NCBI RefSeq assembly: GCF_021730395.1
Contig: NC_069361.1
Span: forward strand, 56,706,501-56,770,500
Source of the DNA: Mercenaria mercenaria
Taxonomy: Eukaryota; Mollusca; Bivalvia; Venerida; Veneridae
Direction: 5' to 3'
Length of the DNA: 64,000 nt
The first letter of the stretch is position 1. Each line of letters begins with the position of its first letter. This document shows positions 1-12,624 of this stretch, in pieces. Position numbers and translations under genes: made by a program. Under the pieces are notes generated by a model. That model was not told the DNA's origin and did not search any database. It worked only from the letters and a program-made list of their open reading frames with translations.

Positions 1-742
1 ATCAAATGAAGTTTGAACAATTATCTCGAGATACACTATTAAACAACCAAAGCGATAGTTATTTTTGTAACCTTTTACCATCTTTGTTCAACAATCAGGT
101 GTCTGAAATGCACTTCCACGGGTTAAAACACCACTTAAATTATCATTTATACACATTATGTACCTTGTATAAATGAAACTGATTAACAATAAAAAAAATG
201 ATATTCGCCCCAAAACTGATATACGTTTCAATGTAATGATAACTACCCCCCAAAAAACGGAATGCAAGTTTCAGTAAAATGATAATCGGCCCTAAACTGA
301 TTGTAAGTTCAAGGTACATCACTTTTTTCATTGACGCTATTTGTGAGCAATCATGCAGGCAATAGGACTTTGTCTATTTCAAATTGTTCAAGTGACAATT
401 ACAGAAACAAACAGAACACAGTATCAACTTAAAGGTAGGATGCCTCTTTTACATGCAGAGGCACAAAAATACCATACATAGCTTTTATGTTTACTTTTTT
501 ATACTTTTCGACTTAAAATACTAATTACACGTAAAAGGTAAACAAAAATAACAAACTTAATTTTATTCGTATAAGTTTGAACAATGGCAAACATTGATCT
601 AAATTCTGCACATTAGTACTACCGATAGTTGAATGTGAGCCATTACATAGTGCGTCCGTTTTCTTTAACAAATGAAAATTGAAACAATATTATAGTGTAT
701 TACACTAGGTATTAGGGACCTTTTGCAACTTGAGTAAAAACA
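1..742. other. AT-rich DNA, nothing recognised
   Basis: No open frame with protein-like composition, no tandem array and no structured repeat was seen. A short near-repeat about ATGATAATCGCCCC / ACTGAT with variants lies around 195-300, too degraded to classify. Confidence 0.5.
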
Positions 743-804
743 TGACCAGGACTCGCAATCTTCTGATTCGAAGTCAGACGCCTTATCCATTAGGCCACGC
801 GGAC
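743..804 (-). pseudogene. tRNA-Arg(TCG) pseudogene, T-arm deleted
   Basis: The reverse strand reads as the first two thirds of the same tRNA found intact at 11410-11482: acceptor 5' strand (with one change), D arm with box A GTGGCCTAATGG, and anticodon stem-loop CTTCGAA. After the variable loop the sequence jumps from GCGAG to a short tail, so about 11 nt of the T arm and box B are missing. Without box B it should not be transcribed efficiently by RNA polymerase III. It is one of at least six related copies in the window. Confidence 0.8.
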
Positions 805-2380
805 ATTTGTTTTTAAAGGAAGCTAGAAATTTATTTATCATGTTATTATCACAAATAGATATATATTCAGCATGGAAGCAATATATTTTACGTGCCGTTG
901 TATTATCTGTAACAATCACTATATACTGGTCCAAAGAGAAATCTCTATCACATCTATCAAAACCAGTTATGACATGCATTATCCAGTACAGCTTTTCGAA
1001 TTAAAAATCGTGCAAAGTATTTGCCAACTCTCTCATACAATTAAAAGCTGGTTTATCTCTTCCGGAATGCAAATCATTTGGACTAACCGTTATTTAGAGA
1101 AAGGTGTCAGTTAAGCAGTTCTTTATAGACACATTTATTATTAAGTAAGGGATGACCAATTACTTATTAAGAAAATATTATTTTTTATATCCTGACTGAT
1201 CATTGTTTGAGCGATAGATGTGTTCATTAGTATCAATTATATCTATGTACTCAAGTGCCACTGTTGCTAAATCATGAGTACGTTTCTACAATCTGTACAT
1301 ATACTAAATTATATAATTATAGATATGTATATTTATGTTTGTAAAAATATGTACAATGTGATGGCAAATACATGTGTATCACATGGTCTAAACATAGACG
1401 CTGACATTCACACTTCGACTTTCCTCAGTTATATGTGTACATGTATAAATATATTCCTGTCTGTCCGCCGAATGGTATTAATCTCCATATACGAAAATAT
1501 CTTAACCAGTCAAAGTCTTATGCCATAATCATTCAAGACAGATATGCAGATCTCTGCCGAGTATCTGAATTTGTTTTGCGGTTAGCATACAAATAAGCTA
1601 GCTCATTATCACCAGGCTTTACTTTTGAGGATCCTAGATATAACAAACTTTTTAAACATGGAAGGGGACTCGCCTGGTCTTATTTGTCTAAGACAGAAAC
1701 AGCATAACAATATGCGATTTCTGAATTATCTATGAGAATGACACCTATTGCAATATTTAGACGTTTTAGTCAGGCAGTGAAGGTTATTGCTTCAAATCAA
1801 ATGCAGTATTTAATTACAATTTAAGTTTAATTGAAAACCAATGCCAGTTTGAAAACCGGAAGCAGAAAAGGTCCTTTCTATGGCAAAATCATTTCGTGAA
1901 CATTATTTATCGATTGTCCTAAGCACGAGTACCTTATATACCGGTAAAAGCGTATTCCTATGGCCAGCTCGTTTCACTCAACACGGGGAATGCCGATCAT
2001 GTGAGCAACAAGAAAAAAAGATCTCGCCGGTTTATTAATAATCGAACGCTTCGGCGTACACCGGCCACATGAGCTGCAAATAGAAAAATAAATTTCCAAT
2101 TTATTATAATTTTCTATTTTGGTCAGTTCCAAATAAGTTAACAAAATATTTCTTGCAGTATGTCTCTACCTTTACTGGTAACTATCAAAATTTCCAAATG
2201 TTTACCTGATTTTGTATCGCGAAAGCAAATCTCGTGGATAGAACCGGGCTGTGCAAGGAAGTTAAACGAACACCTAGCCGGTTGCCCGCGGCGAAACGGT
2301 GTACGCCGCAAAAGTGAAACGAATTGTCCCTTTGAAATGTAACCGATAATATAAATTTTACATATGGCTTTTTGCCTGAT
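805..2380. other. AT-rich DNA, old diverged repeat traces
   Basis: No coding sequence is supported. The motif CATAATCATTC near 1525 recurs with similar flanks near 4204, 7720 and 12352, suggesting old paralogous blocks. From about 1930 to 2330 the sequence is more GC-rich than its surroundings. The 12-mer CGGTGTACGCCG near 2298 is the reverse complement of part of 2051-2064, but no longer inverted repeat could be followed. Confidence 0.35.
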
Positions 2381-2418
2381 CGGATCTGACGAGGCGCACA
2401 AGCGCCGAGTGTGATCCG
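2381..2418. repeat. GC-rich two-stage hairpin
   Basis: An outer stem CGGATC (2381-2386) pairs with GATCCG (2413-2418). An inner stem GGCGC (2392-2396) pairs with GCGCC (2401-2405) around an ACAA tetraloop. Six-base asymmetric-looking internal loops separate the two stems. It stands out in AT-rich surroundings. It could be a structured RNA segment or the centre of a decayed fold-back element; nothing in the flanks decides between these. Confidence 0.5.
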
Positions 2419-5400
2419 ACCTTGCAAAATCCATGAGAGCCGAATACAAAATCCCAGATCTAGCTACTGTTATAATGACCCTTTTATTGTATACCTCTAC
2501 CTTTTCGTTTGTTGTTTTGTTATTTAACGAAGTCTTTATTGTTTATTGACATTAAAATTGAACTAAGTGAAATTTTATCGACAACTGTGTCAGGTCATGC
2601 ATATTTATGAAAGTAGTCCTGCAGCATACAATACGATAGGTACAATACGAAATTTAAAAGGTACAATACGGATTTTTTTCTGCCTGTTCATATTTAATTG
2701 TGAAATACAAGCCGACTTTTACAGAATTTATATAGGTATATAATAAAGATATTTATAATCGAAGCATTTTACCTCGAGTAAAGCGTTACAAATGCTTTTC
2801 GATTTTCATCGTAAAAACTAGTAAAACAACTAATTCTTATGTGTTAAGTATGTCAGTAATCAAGTTTCAAAGCATTCTTAAGAAATATAGCATTAATTTC
2901 CAGATATCTGAGAAAAAATGTTGTCGAAATATCTAACATTAAGCATAGCTAGTCATATTAGAATTGTGTATCAAAAGGAAATTGTTATGGAATATTTTAC
3001 TCTAATAGTTTGTATTGCTTGTATATCTAAAATAAGTAGTTCCTACCTGAAGTCTTAGTTACAATGGCTATGCTAAGGTATACAGCTGACAGGGATAGTA
3101 TGTGGTACAAAAATAAATGTAGACACACAGAGGATAAAATGAATGATTTATGCGAGTACCTTGTTAAAACAAGAAGCCTAGCTCTCCACAGGGCGGATAT
3201 GTTATTTTTACAAGAAAGCGTTCGAGCTTCATAGACAGTAGAACATGATTGTTTTTCTTTCTGGTCTGGTACCATTGGGTCATATCGTCAACATGTTGAC
3301 AAAGTAAGGAAAGCAAAAACAAATTTTTAATCAATTTCTGAAGAACATAAAATTGCAATGCTGATTATCTTAAAATAATAACGTCTATCAAATATGTTAA
3401 CTTTGGCTTTGAAATAATAATGCACTGGAACGCTTTGAAAACGCACTACTAACAACTCTGAATCTCTAATTCAAGCGTTATTTGTCAATTAACAGCCAGT
3501 GCAAAAGTCTGTCATAAAATGACACAAAGAGAAGATCATCAGAATCCAGTAGTCTGAATAAACTTTTTGGTATTTGTTGATGCCTCTTAAACAATTTTAA
3601 CATCGATGCAACCGTCACATTTATGCATTTTGCATATCAACTTCGAATTCAAGATACTATTCAAAGAGCCACTCCTTAGATTGTTTTGTTATCCGCTTTG
3701 GGAATGATGCTAGATTTACAGAAATTTTAAAGCAGTTTTAAAGAAAAACATAAAATAAAATCTTCGTGTCCCTTGCCCGTAAGGAAAGCCGACACTTAAA
3801 TATCTTCTATCTGTTGAATGGTTTCCCGTCTGGCAGTTGTAAGAGAAGAGAGATTTTCATTATATTAACCTCACTTCCACGGATAATATATTGAGGATCG
3901 AGACACGACTTTCTCACGAAATCGTCCATTTCAGTTTCATTCATGAATGACTTCCAGTTTCAAGGTTTAAAATAGTGCTTGATAGATCTTAAATAATCTT
4001 GTTATTAAGTATTTGCATTTAATTTTGACAGAAGCTCAAAAATTGTGCGCTCTCAAAGCATTTCAGAGCAAATCACCGTGGGTAAAAGAACAAAGACATG
4101 TGAATCTGAATATATGAGGTCTGAAAAAGTAGAAGGTAATATTCAATATTATTCATAGTCTTGTTTCTTTGTCGGAGCATTAGAGTCCACCACGGCCCTA
4201 TTTCATAATCATTCTAGATAGATGTGTAGACATTTATTTTGCAATAGGAAAATAAATCAAGTGTCACGCAGTTATCTTATTATACCCTAGATATTCCCAA
4301 GTATAATAAATGCTGACAAAAGGAAGAAACGGGAATGTCTGGTCTAGCTTTTCTTGAATTATCAGGTTTTGTATTTTATCTGCTGACAGTAAGTGCTGTT
4401 AACCAGTCAAGTTTCTCTATGACAGAAGTATAAGAATACGACTGACAATTAACAGAAGAATGATCATTTCCGACCAAGATCTTAGCTTTACTTATTTAAA
4501 GCTCGTTTTCTTCGCTATATATTAACCGTAATTTCTTTTCATACAAGAACTACAATCAGCCATGTGAAAAAAAATCAATAAGAGGATCCTTTGAATGCAG
4601 AGAATGCAACCAAGCAAAAGACTAATTTCAGATCCGGATTGACTACTCATGAGAAGTAATGAACTGTGGAAAAACTTTCACGCGAGGCTCAATAATTAGT
4701 GCCAGTTGTAAAATATGAAAATATGCCGTATGATTCTAAATGTACGTCGGGTCAGCAAAACAATAATAGCTGTAGAAGCAGCAGGAGAAGGAGCAGCAGC
4801 AGAAGAAGAAGAAACGACAAAATCAACACTATCAAAGCACTACATGGAGGGGAAAAAACAAATGTATTGATTCGTTATTGCAGATTTATAAAACACACTA
4901 TCATAAAAGAGAAAATCCATTAGATAAATATGTAAATGTCTTTTTCTAATCTAATATTTAATGCATTATTTCCTCATAAGGGCAAATTTGGCATCTCCCA
5001 GTAATAAATACATAACACAAATGTTTTCCAACATTATATGACGAAATAGCAAATGAAAAATTACAACCCACACACAAGCACTGATTCAACTTAAAAGCTG
5101 CATGCCACCGCCAAAGTTGGACTACTTTTCTAAGAAGTTGTTCCGTGTCACGTGGTAGTGATACTTCGCTTTCAATGATAATATCAAAGTGAACAATTTT
5201 AAACCAAAGTATAATAAGAACACTTGGAAGTATAAAACAAAGCAAAACAAAAGCATACACTGAGTCGGTAAATGCAAAGTGCAACACACGTCACACACGT
5301 CACACACTCTAGCATCGTCTCGAGTACTGGTTATTGAATAGACTTTATGATGCCAAAGGACATGATAATTTAACACGACCTGTCTTATTATTTAAATATA

Positions 5401-5691
5401 AATCACCTGGGTATTTAAGTCAATATGAGCTAAAGAACATTAATGTAGGGATAACGCATGTTGTTGTTTTATTTTCGTGTCATAACATCTGCATAATCCA
5501 GAGGGATTTATTGGTGCCCGAGCCCGGTAGGGGGAGGGTACCAACGTATCCCGAAGGATTCTTAAGATATTATAACACGAAATGAACATGCGCTGCATAA
5601 AACGTGTAAAAACAAATAAATGAATGTATTAAAATGCCCCTCAATGTCATTCAGTTTTCATGAAATGCACGAAAATGTCTGCGTTGTTTTA
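2419..5691. other. AT-rich DNA with short low-complexity tracts
   Basis: No recognised gene. A 56-codon open frame (3064-3234, +) is within chance expectation. A purine-rich AGC/AGA microsatellite lies near 4770-4815 and creates an Arg/Ser-rich frame of no significance. A CACACGT short tandem lies near 5286-5306. At about 5508-5565 the phrase GGTGCCCGAGCCCGGTAGG resembles a dispersed repeat I associate with bivalve genomes, but its borders are unclear. Confidence 0.4.
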
Positions 5692-5865
5692 TGACGTTGA
5701 CGTCATTTCCTTTTGAATTATCCGTTTTAGGCTTTGCCACGGAACGCGCATATATAAAAAATGTGAGCGCGAGAATCTATCACTCTGTTAACACATGTTT
5801 ACTCTCCTGGGTAAACATAAACTTCGAAAAGTGACAAGAACATCAACCGTTAAATATTACACAAG
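5692..5865 (+). promoter_or_regulatory. CRE + TATA + initiator core promoter candidate
   Basis: Seen in sequence: a TGACG half site followed by a perfect palindromic CRE TGACGTCA (5698-5705), a TATA box TATATAAAA (5751-5759), and an initiator-like TCACTC with its A at 5782, 31 bp after the first T of the TATA box, which is the canonical spacing. A good splice donor AAG^GTAAAT follows with G at 5866, so 5782-5865 could be a non-coding first exon. CRE elements bind CREB/ATF bZIP factors. No coding exon was recognised downstream, so the transcript may be non-coding, have short exons, or be a dead promoter copy. Confidence 0.35.
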
Positions 5866-7453
5866 GTAAATCAATGTGAAGTGCATTTCTATGTGTTGAT
5901 ACATAATACTCAAGTACAAAGGGTAAAACTAGCAGAAGAACAAAAATGACCAACGCAAATCTGTAAAATTCTGTATCCAAATGTAAAAATGTTTAAGCAA
6001 CTTTAGAGTTCAAACGTAGTAACTATATATAACCAGTTTTAATAAAGTTGGATGTAGTCGGATATTTCTAGGTTTTAAGGTATAAAACATTCAGGTGTGC
6101 AAGAAAATTCAAAATGAGGGTCATTTCATCCCATTGGAAAGCACCCAATTATGAGGCGAGTACATTTCTATACTTCAAGGTAATAAAAATAAAACGCCCG
6201 CACAAGTTGATAAAATAGAATGGATATTCTAGAAAGTGTAAAACGTAATGGTATGCAAGGTGATAAAAACTAAGGTCATGTTTTGGTACTGAAATGCAAA
6301 AAATGCAGGTATTCAATCTTATACATTAAAGACATTTCTAGGCTTTGACTATACTTATTTGAGTGACTTTTTAGCATTCTATGCACTGAAATAAACTGAT
6401 TATGATCTAAAAACATTTCTAGACAAAAAGATCAAAGTGCAACCTAAACCGTAGTTTATTGGTGACGCATTTCATGTGCGCCACTTTAATGTTGTTGTTT
6501 CTTTTTCGAAACTTACGCTAGTGTTCTTTAAAAACAGAATAACAGCTTTCATTTACAATCATGAGAATATAATAATTCAAAGATTTTAACTGACAGAATT
6601 ATTGTGTCCAGTTAAGATGTATAATGCATATACAACTCTTATCACAAATACTTTGACTGGTAGAGAATCTGTTTTACATTTGTTTTCTTATAGCATTTAG
6701 ATTTGGTTGATTTTTCTAAATGGTAAGTGCATTACAAGCGAACTACTTTATTTGCTTCCGCATAAATATTTTTCAGCTGCTCCAAACGCTTACAAAAATG
6801 TTTTGACGACGCTGAAACACGTAAAATAAATTGACATTTAAAATGTGTGAGCATGTTTTAAATTGCTATTGGACAGACATGCATTTGTCATTAATATTTC
6901 CCAGTGGAACTCTACAATTCTGTTTTAATGGCTCTGTAATTTTATTGATCCTCGATGAAATTCCTCAAAGACTTAAATTTCATTATTTTGATAGATTCAA
7001 GGAAAATCAAGGAAAGAGTTAAGGCAAGCACATGGGTGTGGAAGTCAAGCCCACGCTTAACTATTGGAGGCAATCTTAGTAGGTGTGCTGAGTATATTGT
7101 GAGGGTTCACAAGGAATAATTCGGGGAAAAAACGCAAATTTTAATGAATTTTATATCAAAATTGAAAATGAAAAGGTTGAGAAATTCTTGTAAGATTGTA
7201 TATACTGCACTTCTCTACTTTTTTCCATTATCCTTTATATATTTTGATTTTTTTTTTTTGTGTGTCGCTTAACGAGTTCTGAAAGCGTTATTAACTGATT
7301 CATTTGCCGGGTACAGGCATAGTACTTACGTAAATTTCCGAATGCTTCATTTCAGTTTTCAAAATGTAGTTCTGTATGCATTTGCATCCCTTTATGTGCT
7401 ATACATGTACTATGTAAATAAAAGCGAACACGGTGACAAATAAATTCGCCATC
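5866..7453. other. AT-rich DNA with old paralogous blocks
   Basis: No gene recognised. The stretch near 6780-6850 (TGAAACACG...ATTGACATTTAAA) recurs near 27275-27310. The stretch near 6880-6910 (GCATTTGTCATTAATATTTCCCAG) has relatives near 9372, 13985 and 15780, each reading like a pyrimidine-rich tract followed by CAG. These could be remnants of splice acceptors in duplicated units or plain repeats. Confidence 0.35.
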
Positions 7454-7481
7454 CTGACGCCTTATCCATAAAGCCAAGCGT
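7454..7481 (-). pseudogene. tRNA-Arg D-arm remnant
   Basis: About 28 bp match the D-arm and acceptor region of the tRNA-Arg(TCG) family (TGACGCCTTATCCATAAAGCC on the plus strand). The rest of the tRNA is unrecognisable. It has the same orientation as the copies at 743, 11410 and 16153, so it fits a decayed member of a duplicated series. Confidence 0.4.
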
Positions 7482-7972
7482 CTCGTTGGAATTTATGATA
7501 AACTAGGAGATTGTAAATCAATTGTGCTTTAGAATGCAAAAAAAAATGACAATAAGTGAATTTCAAACAAACATTAACAAACATTTACAAATTCTTATAC
7601 AAAATGACATCCATATGTCGATGTTTTGTATAGAATAATATCAAATGACTTATTATTATTCGACACTATACTCTAAATATCATATATAGCGTGCATTAAA
7701 CAATCACAGTCCTAAACCATAATCATTCTAGATAGAATTACAGACAGAATGTATTTTACGACCAGTAATTAAATGAACAGTGATATTATTTTAATAGTAT
7801 ACCATTGATATTTTCAGATGCGTAGACAAGATAACAGAAGAACGAAATTGGATTGTCTGCTTAAAGGCTTTTGTCCTGGACAAAAATGAAATTAAAAAAA
7901 AAATGTGATTTATAATTATGCCATCCTATGAAAATACATACGTATAGACAAACATTTGCAAATTTGTCCACT

Positions 7973-8158
7973 TCAAGAACAGACAAGAGTTTTTAACTGT
8001 GAGAAGCGAGAACATTTTCTGAAATAATTCGTCAATGAATTCCACAGCACTGAAGCTGCTAACCGGAACGAGCTCTCTCCGAACCTTGCATGTTTTATTC
8101 GTGGTGTTTTTTGAGTTTCGACAGTGTGAAGCTGGTACTTAAGGTTATGTTTTAACAA
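7973..8158 (-). mobile_element. LINE C-terminal fragment
   Basis: The reverse strand encodes 61 residues ending at a stop. They contain the arrangement typical of the extreme C-terminus of CR1/Jockey-type LINE polyproteins: RIKHARFGESSFRLAA, then LWNSLTNYFRK, then FSQLKTL. The family consensus is roughly G-x-R-S-F-x-x-A-A-x-x-L-W-N-S-L-P. No reverse transcriptase sequence lies upstream on that strand, so this is a short 5'-truncated insertion. It differs from the LINE at 52.3-55.5 kb, whose C-terminus is a zinc knuckle instead. Confidence 0.7.
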
Positions 8159-9900
8159 AAAAACAAACCAAGTGCAAATCTGAAGTATATGTCGCTTAAC
8201 TCACGACAGCAAAATTTAAACATAATAATGTGCTGTAAATACGGGACAGCTTGACGTGGAAAAGTGCCTAAAAAGGTGGCTGTCTTTTTTCATCTAGTTC
8301 TGTAACTGCAATTCCTAAAGGTTACATTCTCGCATACCAGAGGTCTACCGTGGTTCCCCGGATGAACGTCTCGGGATTTTGACGAACACCTGATGGATGA
8401 GAATGCAAGGTTAAGGCAATTTCATACGCATCGGTTGGTATTGAAATTAAGTAATTTGTAACCTAAAAAGTAGAAAAACTTTTATCGCCACTATTTTTGG
8501 TATGGTTTTGATGTGTCCGTAAGATGAAATATACATTTTTACATCTCTTTGTTGTTGTTTTTTTTTCTACACATTTTGAACTTTGGCTATTCTTTGAAAA
8601 TTTTATAATAAATCCTGATGGATTCATTGTCGTACAATCCATATATTCTTTATTTTCTTTTAACATAAAAATTGTTTTTTCTTTCCTGATGATACCATAT
8701 CAGTGAATTATCACTAGTAATAAAATATGTATTTTTGCCATCTTCAGACATATTTGTTTAGCAAACAAGTTAAATTAAAGTTTCAGATTGCCTTAATGTT
8801 AAAAGATTTTATTTACGTCAGATGTCTCTTCAATAACAAATAAATTGCCAAACAGTGCTCACATTTTTCATGCCCTTTTAGGACCAAAGAAACTTTCTAC
8901 TTTTCAATTTTGTTATTGTCAGTTGTTTAAAATATGGCCAGGGCTTTGATTCTGAAGCTACGTTGCGACCATTAATCCATGTTCAGCACGTTAATTTAAT
9001 TTATCACGTTTTACGTCGCGGGAGTGTAATAAAGCCATCAAATAAAAATGATAATACACTAGTGTAATAAAGCTTTGACGTCGACGTCGTTTATAGTATA
9101 GGAGACGTTGGCCGGATTGTCTTGTTTATATAGAAATAGAGAGTAGAATTTTTGATGTTTCAACAGCAAAGGCTGACATGTGATAAAAAGAATATTACAT
9201 TTGTGACTTTCCACATTGAATTTATCAAACTCGTTGAATAAAATTGATAAAATGCTCGGCAGAGCCTCGCATTTTATTCTTTTATTCAACTCGTTTAATA
9301 AATTCAGTATGAAAAGACACTCATGTAATATCCTCTATTTATCGTTTACGTTTTTATTGCCCATCCTGTGGATGCATTTGTGATTATTTCCCAGTGGTGG
9401 TTATTAATTTTGGTTTAATATCATCGCATCTTTTATGTGGCCATCAAAGATTTTTTTCTACATTTTTTTTGTCTGATAACTCCACACAGTGCAGTAAAAT
9501 TGGGTTGTTTATCGGTATTAAATCATACCTTTCATTAAAACATGTTACAGAGAGGGGATAATGTGAAATGAAAATCGGACAATAAATGTTAATGAATATT
9601 GCTTAAGCAATGGCGGCCATTTTGAGAATGAATAAATTATCGTTCTTTTCTTATTTCTTATACATGTATTGTAATTTTACAGCTATGTAGCTGGTCAAAA
9701 CAAAATAAATTGTAAAAATACATATTATTAGAATCATTTATCTAATCACGTTTATCTATTTTTTTCCAATTTGTAATGACTTCATATATTAAAATGATAG
9801 CGTATCTGCGACAAAAATGGCTACATTTTAAGTGCGTGGATGTCATTCCGATGGATGTCTCTTTTTAATGTGTAGACCTAGTTTTATACCTTTTCGCCAG
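8159..9900. other. AT-rich DNA, no gene seen
   Basis: No supported gene. A CRE-like doublet TTGACGTCGACGTCG occurs near 9074-9089 without a nearby TATA box. A mid-size AT-rich stretch near 9240-9300 repeats CTCGTT(G/T)AATAAA. Nothing else stood out. Confidence 0.4.
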
Positions 9901-10035
9901 GCCCCTATTTCACGAAAATACTTAAGATTGTTAATTGACTAAAGTACGTTTATTTGCTTAAGAAAAGTAAAATCTTAAGCAAATTAACGTACTTTAATCA
10001 AATAACACACTTAAGTACTTTCCTGAAATTGGGAC
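9901..10035. mobile_element. palindromic MITE (fold-back)
   Basis: The whole 135-bp stretch folds on itself. The left arm GCCCCTATTTCACGAAAATA, CTTAAG..., TAAAGTACGTTTATTTGCTT pairs with the reverse complement of the right arm, which reads GTCCCAATTTCAGGAAAGTA, CTTAAG..., TAAAGTACGTTAATTTGCTT. The loop is only about 10 bp at AAGAAAAGTAAAATCTT. It has no coding capacity. The superfamily cannot be assigned without a clear target duplication. Confidence 0.75.
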
Positions 10036-10336
10036 ATCCCACTATACTCTACCTAAATAGTCAGGTTTGAAAATTTTGCACAGTTCCCTTTAAAGGAATC
10101 AACTGAACTTGGTCATGTTGACAGCGATTTTTACCACTTTATAAAGTAATCAAGACTTCAGCGTGGGAAAATTATCAGTTTTCTAAATTGTAAGTACTAC
10201 TGCCGAATTCAGTATTAATTTTAATGTTGCTATGTTAATTTTATACAGAGTTTTGAAGGAACATAGATATACAATAATAAATATAAAGTCGCATCTGTCA
10301 ATACTAAATTTGAACAAGGCAGTCTGAAAGACAGCT

Positions 10337-11026
10337 ATATCACCCGCCACTGTTATGGATAGTGAAAGGGTTGATGGTATTGGGTGGAAGCATTGACGTT
10401 GTTAAGTATATTTTATAGTTCATGTATGACGACATCAATGAATTTGAAAAGCCTTCAAGGGGTTTAGGAGGTACAGAGCGGACACAAAATGGAAGGCTTA
10501 AACCTTTGACCTTTAGTTGTGACTTTGACCTTGAGCCGACATGGCTGACTCATGAGTTCTGCATATCGTCTTGATGAGGTGATCATGTGAAATCCTTAAG
10601 GAGATCATAGCGGACACAAAATGGAAGGCTCCAACCTTTGCCCTTTAGTTGTGACCTTGACCTTGAGACGACATGACTGAATCATAAATTCTGCACATTG
10701 TCTTGATGATTTGATTATTTGACCCAAGTTTTCTGAAAATTCTTCAAGGCGTTTAGGAGATACAGATCGGACACAAAATGGAAGCTCAAACATTTGACCT
10801 TGAGTTGTGACCTTGACCTTGAACCGACATGGCTGACTCATAAGTTCTTCACATCATCATGATGAGGTGATTATTTTTCCCAAGTTTCATGAAAATCCTT
10901 AAGGGGTTTAAGTTAAATAGAACGGACACAATTGTTAAGGACGGACGGACGGACGGAAGGACGGGCGGAAGGACGGACGGACGGATACCATTCCTATAAA
11001 CCCCCATTACTCGTGGCGGGGGATTA
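10337..11026 (+). mobile_element. non-autonomous element with internal tandem array
   Basis: The ends form an imperfect inverted repeat: ATCACCCGCCACTGTTATGG on the left and, reverse-complemented on the right, ATCCCCCGCCACGAGTAATGG. Inside are about three units of ~150 bp (beginnings near 10480, 10610 and 10765) that share GACACAAAATGGAAG, TTGACCTT..GTTGTGACCTTGACC and GACATGGCTGACTCAT. A GGAC simple repeat (10938-10985) lies just before the right end. No transposase is encoded. The plan matches other bivalve elements that carry a tandem core between two unique ends. Confidence 0.7.
10938..10985. repeat. (GGAC)n microsatellite
   Basis: An interrupted GGAC/GGAA/GGGC tetranucleotide tract. It forms the microsatellite module of the surrounding element, next to its right terminus. 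Confidence 0.9.
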
Positions 11027-11409
11027 AAACAGGGAACAACATATTTGTAAATGAAGACTGCTGGTAAATTTCAGTTGCAATGCGACCGCGATGAGACTCG
11101 ATCCCTAAAATTTCATTTATTAATATGAAAAAATAAAACTTTACTAGATAAAATACACGTGGAAAATGTTTAGGCTTATAACATGTTTTCCAACTTCGTA
11201 AAGTGATGTCTACAGAACACCTTGTGTTATTCAACATCGGCGTCAAAAACAAAAAGCAACAAACACACATCTATAAATATTAATACTCGTGCCGTTATAA
11301 AATTATGCAAGTTTTAATGTTAAAAAAAATCTAAAAAGACGAGAATGGATATAACATAATGTATCTAGATATTCGTTAGAATGAGTTTGCAATTTATTTA
11401 AAAGTGGTG

Positions 11410-11482
11410 CGACCACGACGAGACTCGAACTCGCAATCTTCTGATTCGAAGTCAGACGCCTTATCCATTAGGCCACGCGGCC
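11410..11482 (-). tRNA. tRNA-Arg(TCG)
   Basis: A complete 73-nt cloverleaf reads on the minus strand. The acceptor stem GGCCGCG/CGTGGTC has two G-T pairs. Next come the D arm with box A TGGCCTAATGGATAAGGC, the anticodon stem TCTGA/TCAGA with loop CTTCGAA (anticodon TCG), and the T arm GCGAG-TTCGAGT-CTCGT (box B GTTCGAGTC); the discriminator is G. An oligo-T (AAAA on plus, 11400-11403) lies a few bases downstream as an RNA polymerase III terminator. It decodes CGA (and, by wobble, CGG less well). All stems pair, so it may be functional, although it belongs to a dispersed family. Confidence 0.9.
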
Positions 11483-12624
11483 GGTTTTTTAAATTAAGCT
11501 AGGAGAGTTTACGTAAATCAATAATTTTGGAATACACAACATTCTCAGACAGTTTCTGTTGTAGAATTCACTTTTTGTCTCATTTTTTGCAAGTTGCATA
11601 GCATTTACAGTAATACTAACACTATTTGTTGCCATAGCAACAAAATGAATAAACGTATTTATTTCCAATATTGCTATCTATTCAAGAATCAAGTGTCATG
11701 AAGTAATATTCTTATTAAGCTATCACAGGATCCCGAGTTTTATTTATTTATTGATACACGGACGGACTAAAGAAGAAAAACTTGTGGGGGTGGTGGGGGA
11801 GGGGCGGCGAACAATAAGTCCCCTTCGATCAAACAACGGTAGGGAACTAACAAGTATTCTTAAGACTGTATGTAAGTCTTGAGCATATGCTGCAATACGA
11901 ATGTCGCTGAAACATAAACTTACACGTTTTTTCAACATGCTGAGCAAAAATGTAAAATAACCTCAACTAATTTTGAATTTAATGTAAACAGTCCTTCTAC
12001 AATATGTCAAGCATATATTTTGATTGTCTTCGAAGTGTACCTTACATTTTAACTGTGATACGCTGACACAAATCAAGATATTCTTTAATTTTAAATTTCT
12101 GCTGTACAATACGCGACTCGTCAGCGATACTCTACAGTCCTCCAAGTAAATAAAATATTGTTTGTATTTTCGTATTATAATCTCTTAATGCATTATACAG
12201 CATAGATATTGTTGCTTTTTATGATGAAAGAAACAAGTTTTCGCTGATCTCTATTCATCTCTCAACCGCAGGCAATCATTCAATACATGGCGGCTGAACA
12301 TTCTAATGGCATTTCCTGCGACAGCATGCCTTAACTAGTAAAATTTTATTCCATAATCATTCTAGATAAATGCTGACATTTGTAGACATATAATAGAATA
12401 TTCATGCGAACTTGTTTTGCAAAAGGATTCAGATTCTCTTGACTTTCCATGAACTCGCAAATGGTAGAAACGGGAATATCTATTCTAATTTCTCTTGGAC
12501 AATCATTTTATAAAAATGAAGTTTCAAAATGTATAACAATAGAAAATTATATATAGGTGTTACTTTTTCACTGGAGATTGCAACTATTCATTGTACAAAA
12601 TATGTAAGGTATGTAAGCTTATAT
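11483..12624. other. AT-rich DNA, no gene seen
   Basis: No coding exon recognised. A G-rich tract (GGGGGTGGTGGGGGAGGGGCGGCG) lies near 11786-11808. The CATAATCATTCTAGATA...GGGAATATCT block near 12350-12485 is a diverged copy of blocks near 4200-4340 and 7716-7800. Confidence 0.4.

Noticed and set aside
3064-3234. 56-codon charged frame with two Cys
   Set aside because: No recognisable family, a stop shortly upstream, no convincing splice donor. Length is within chance.
4699-4923. Arg/Ser-rich (SR-like) 74-codon frame
   Set aside because: It is produced by an AGC/AGA microsatellite.
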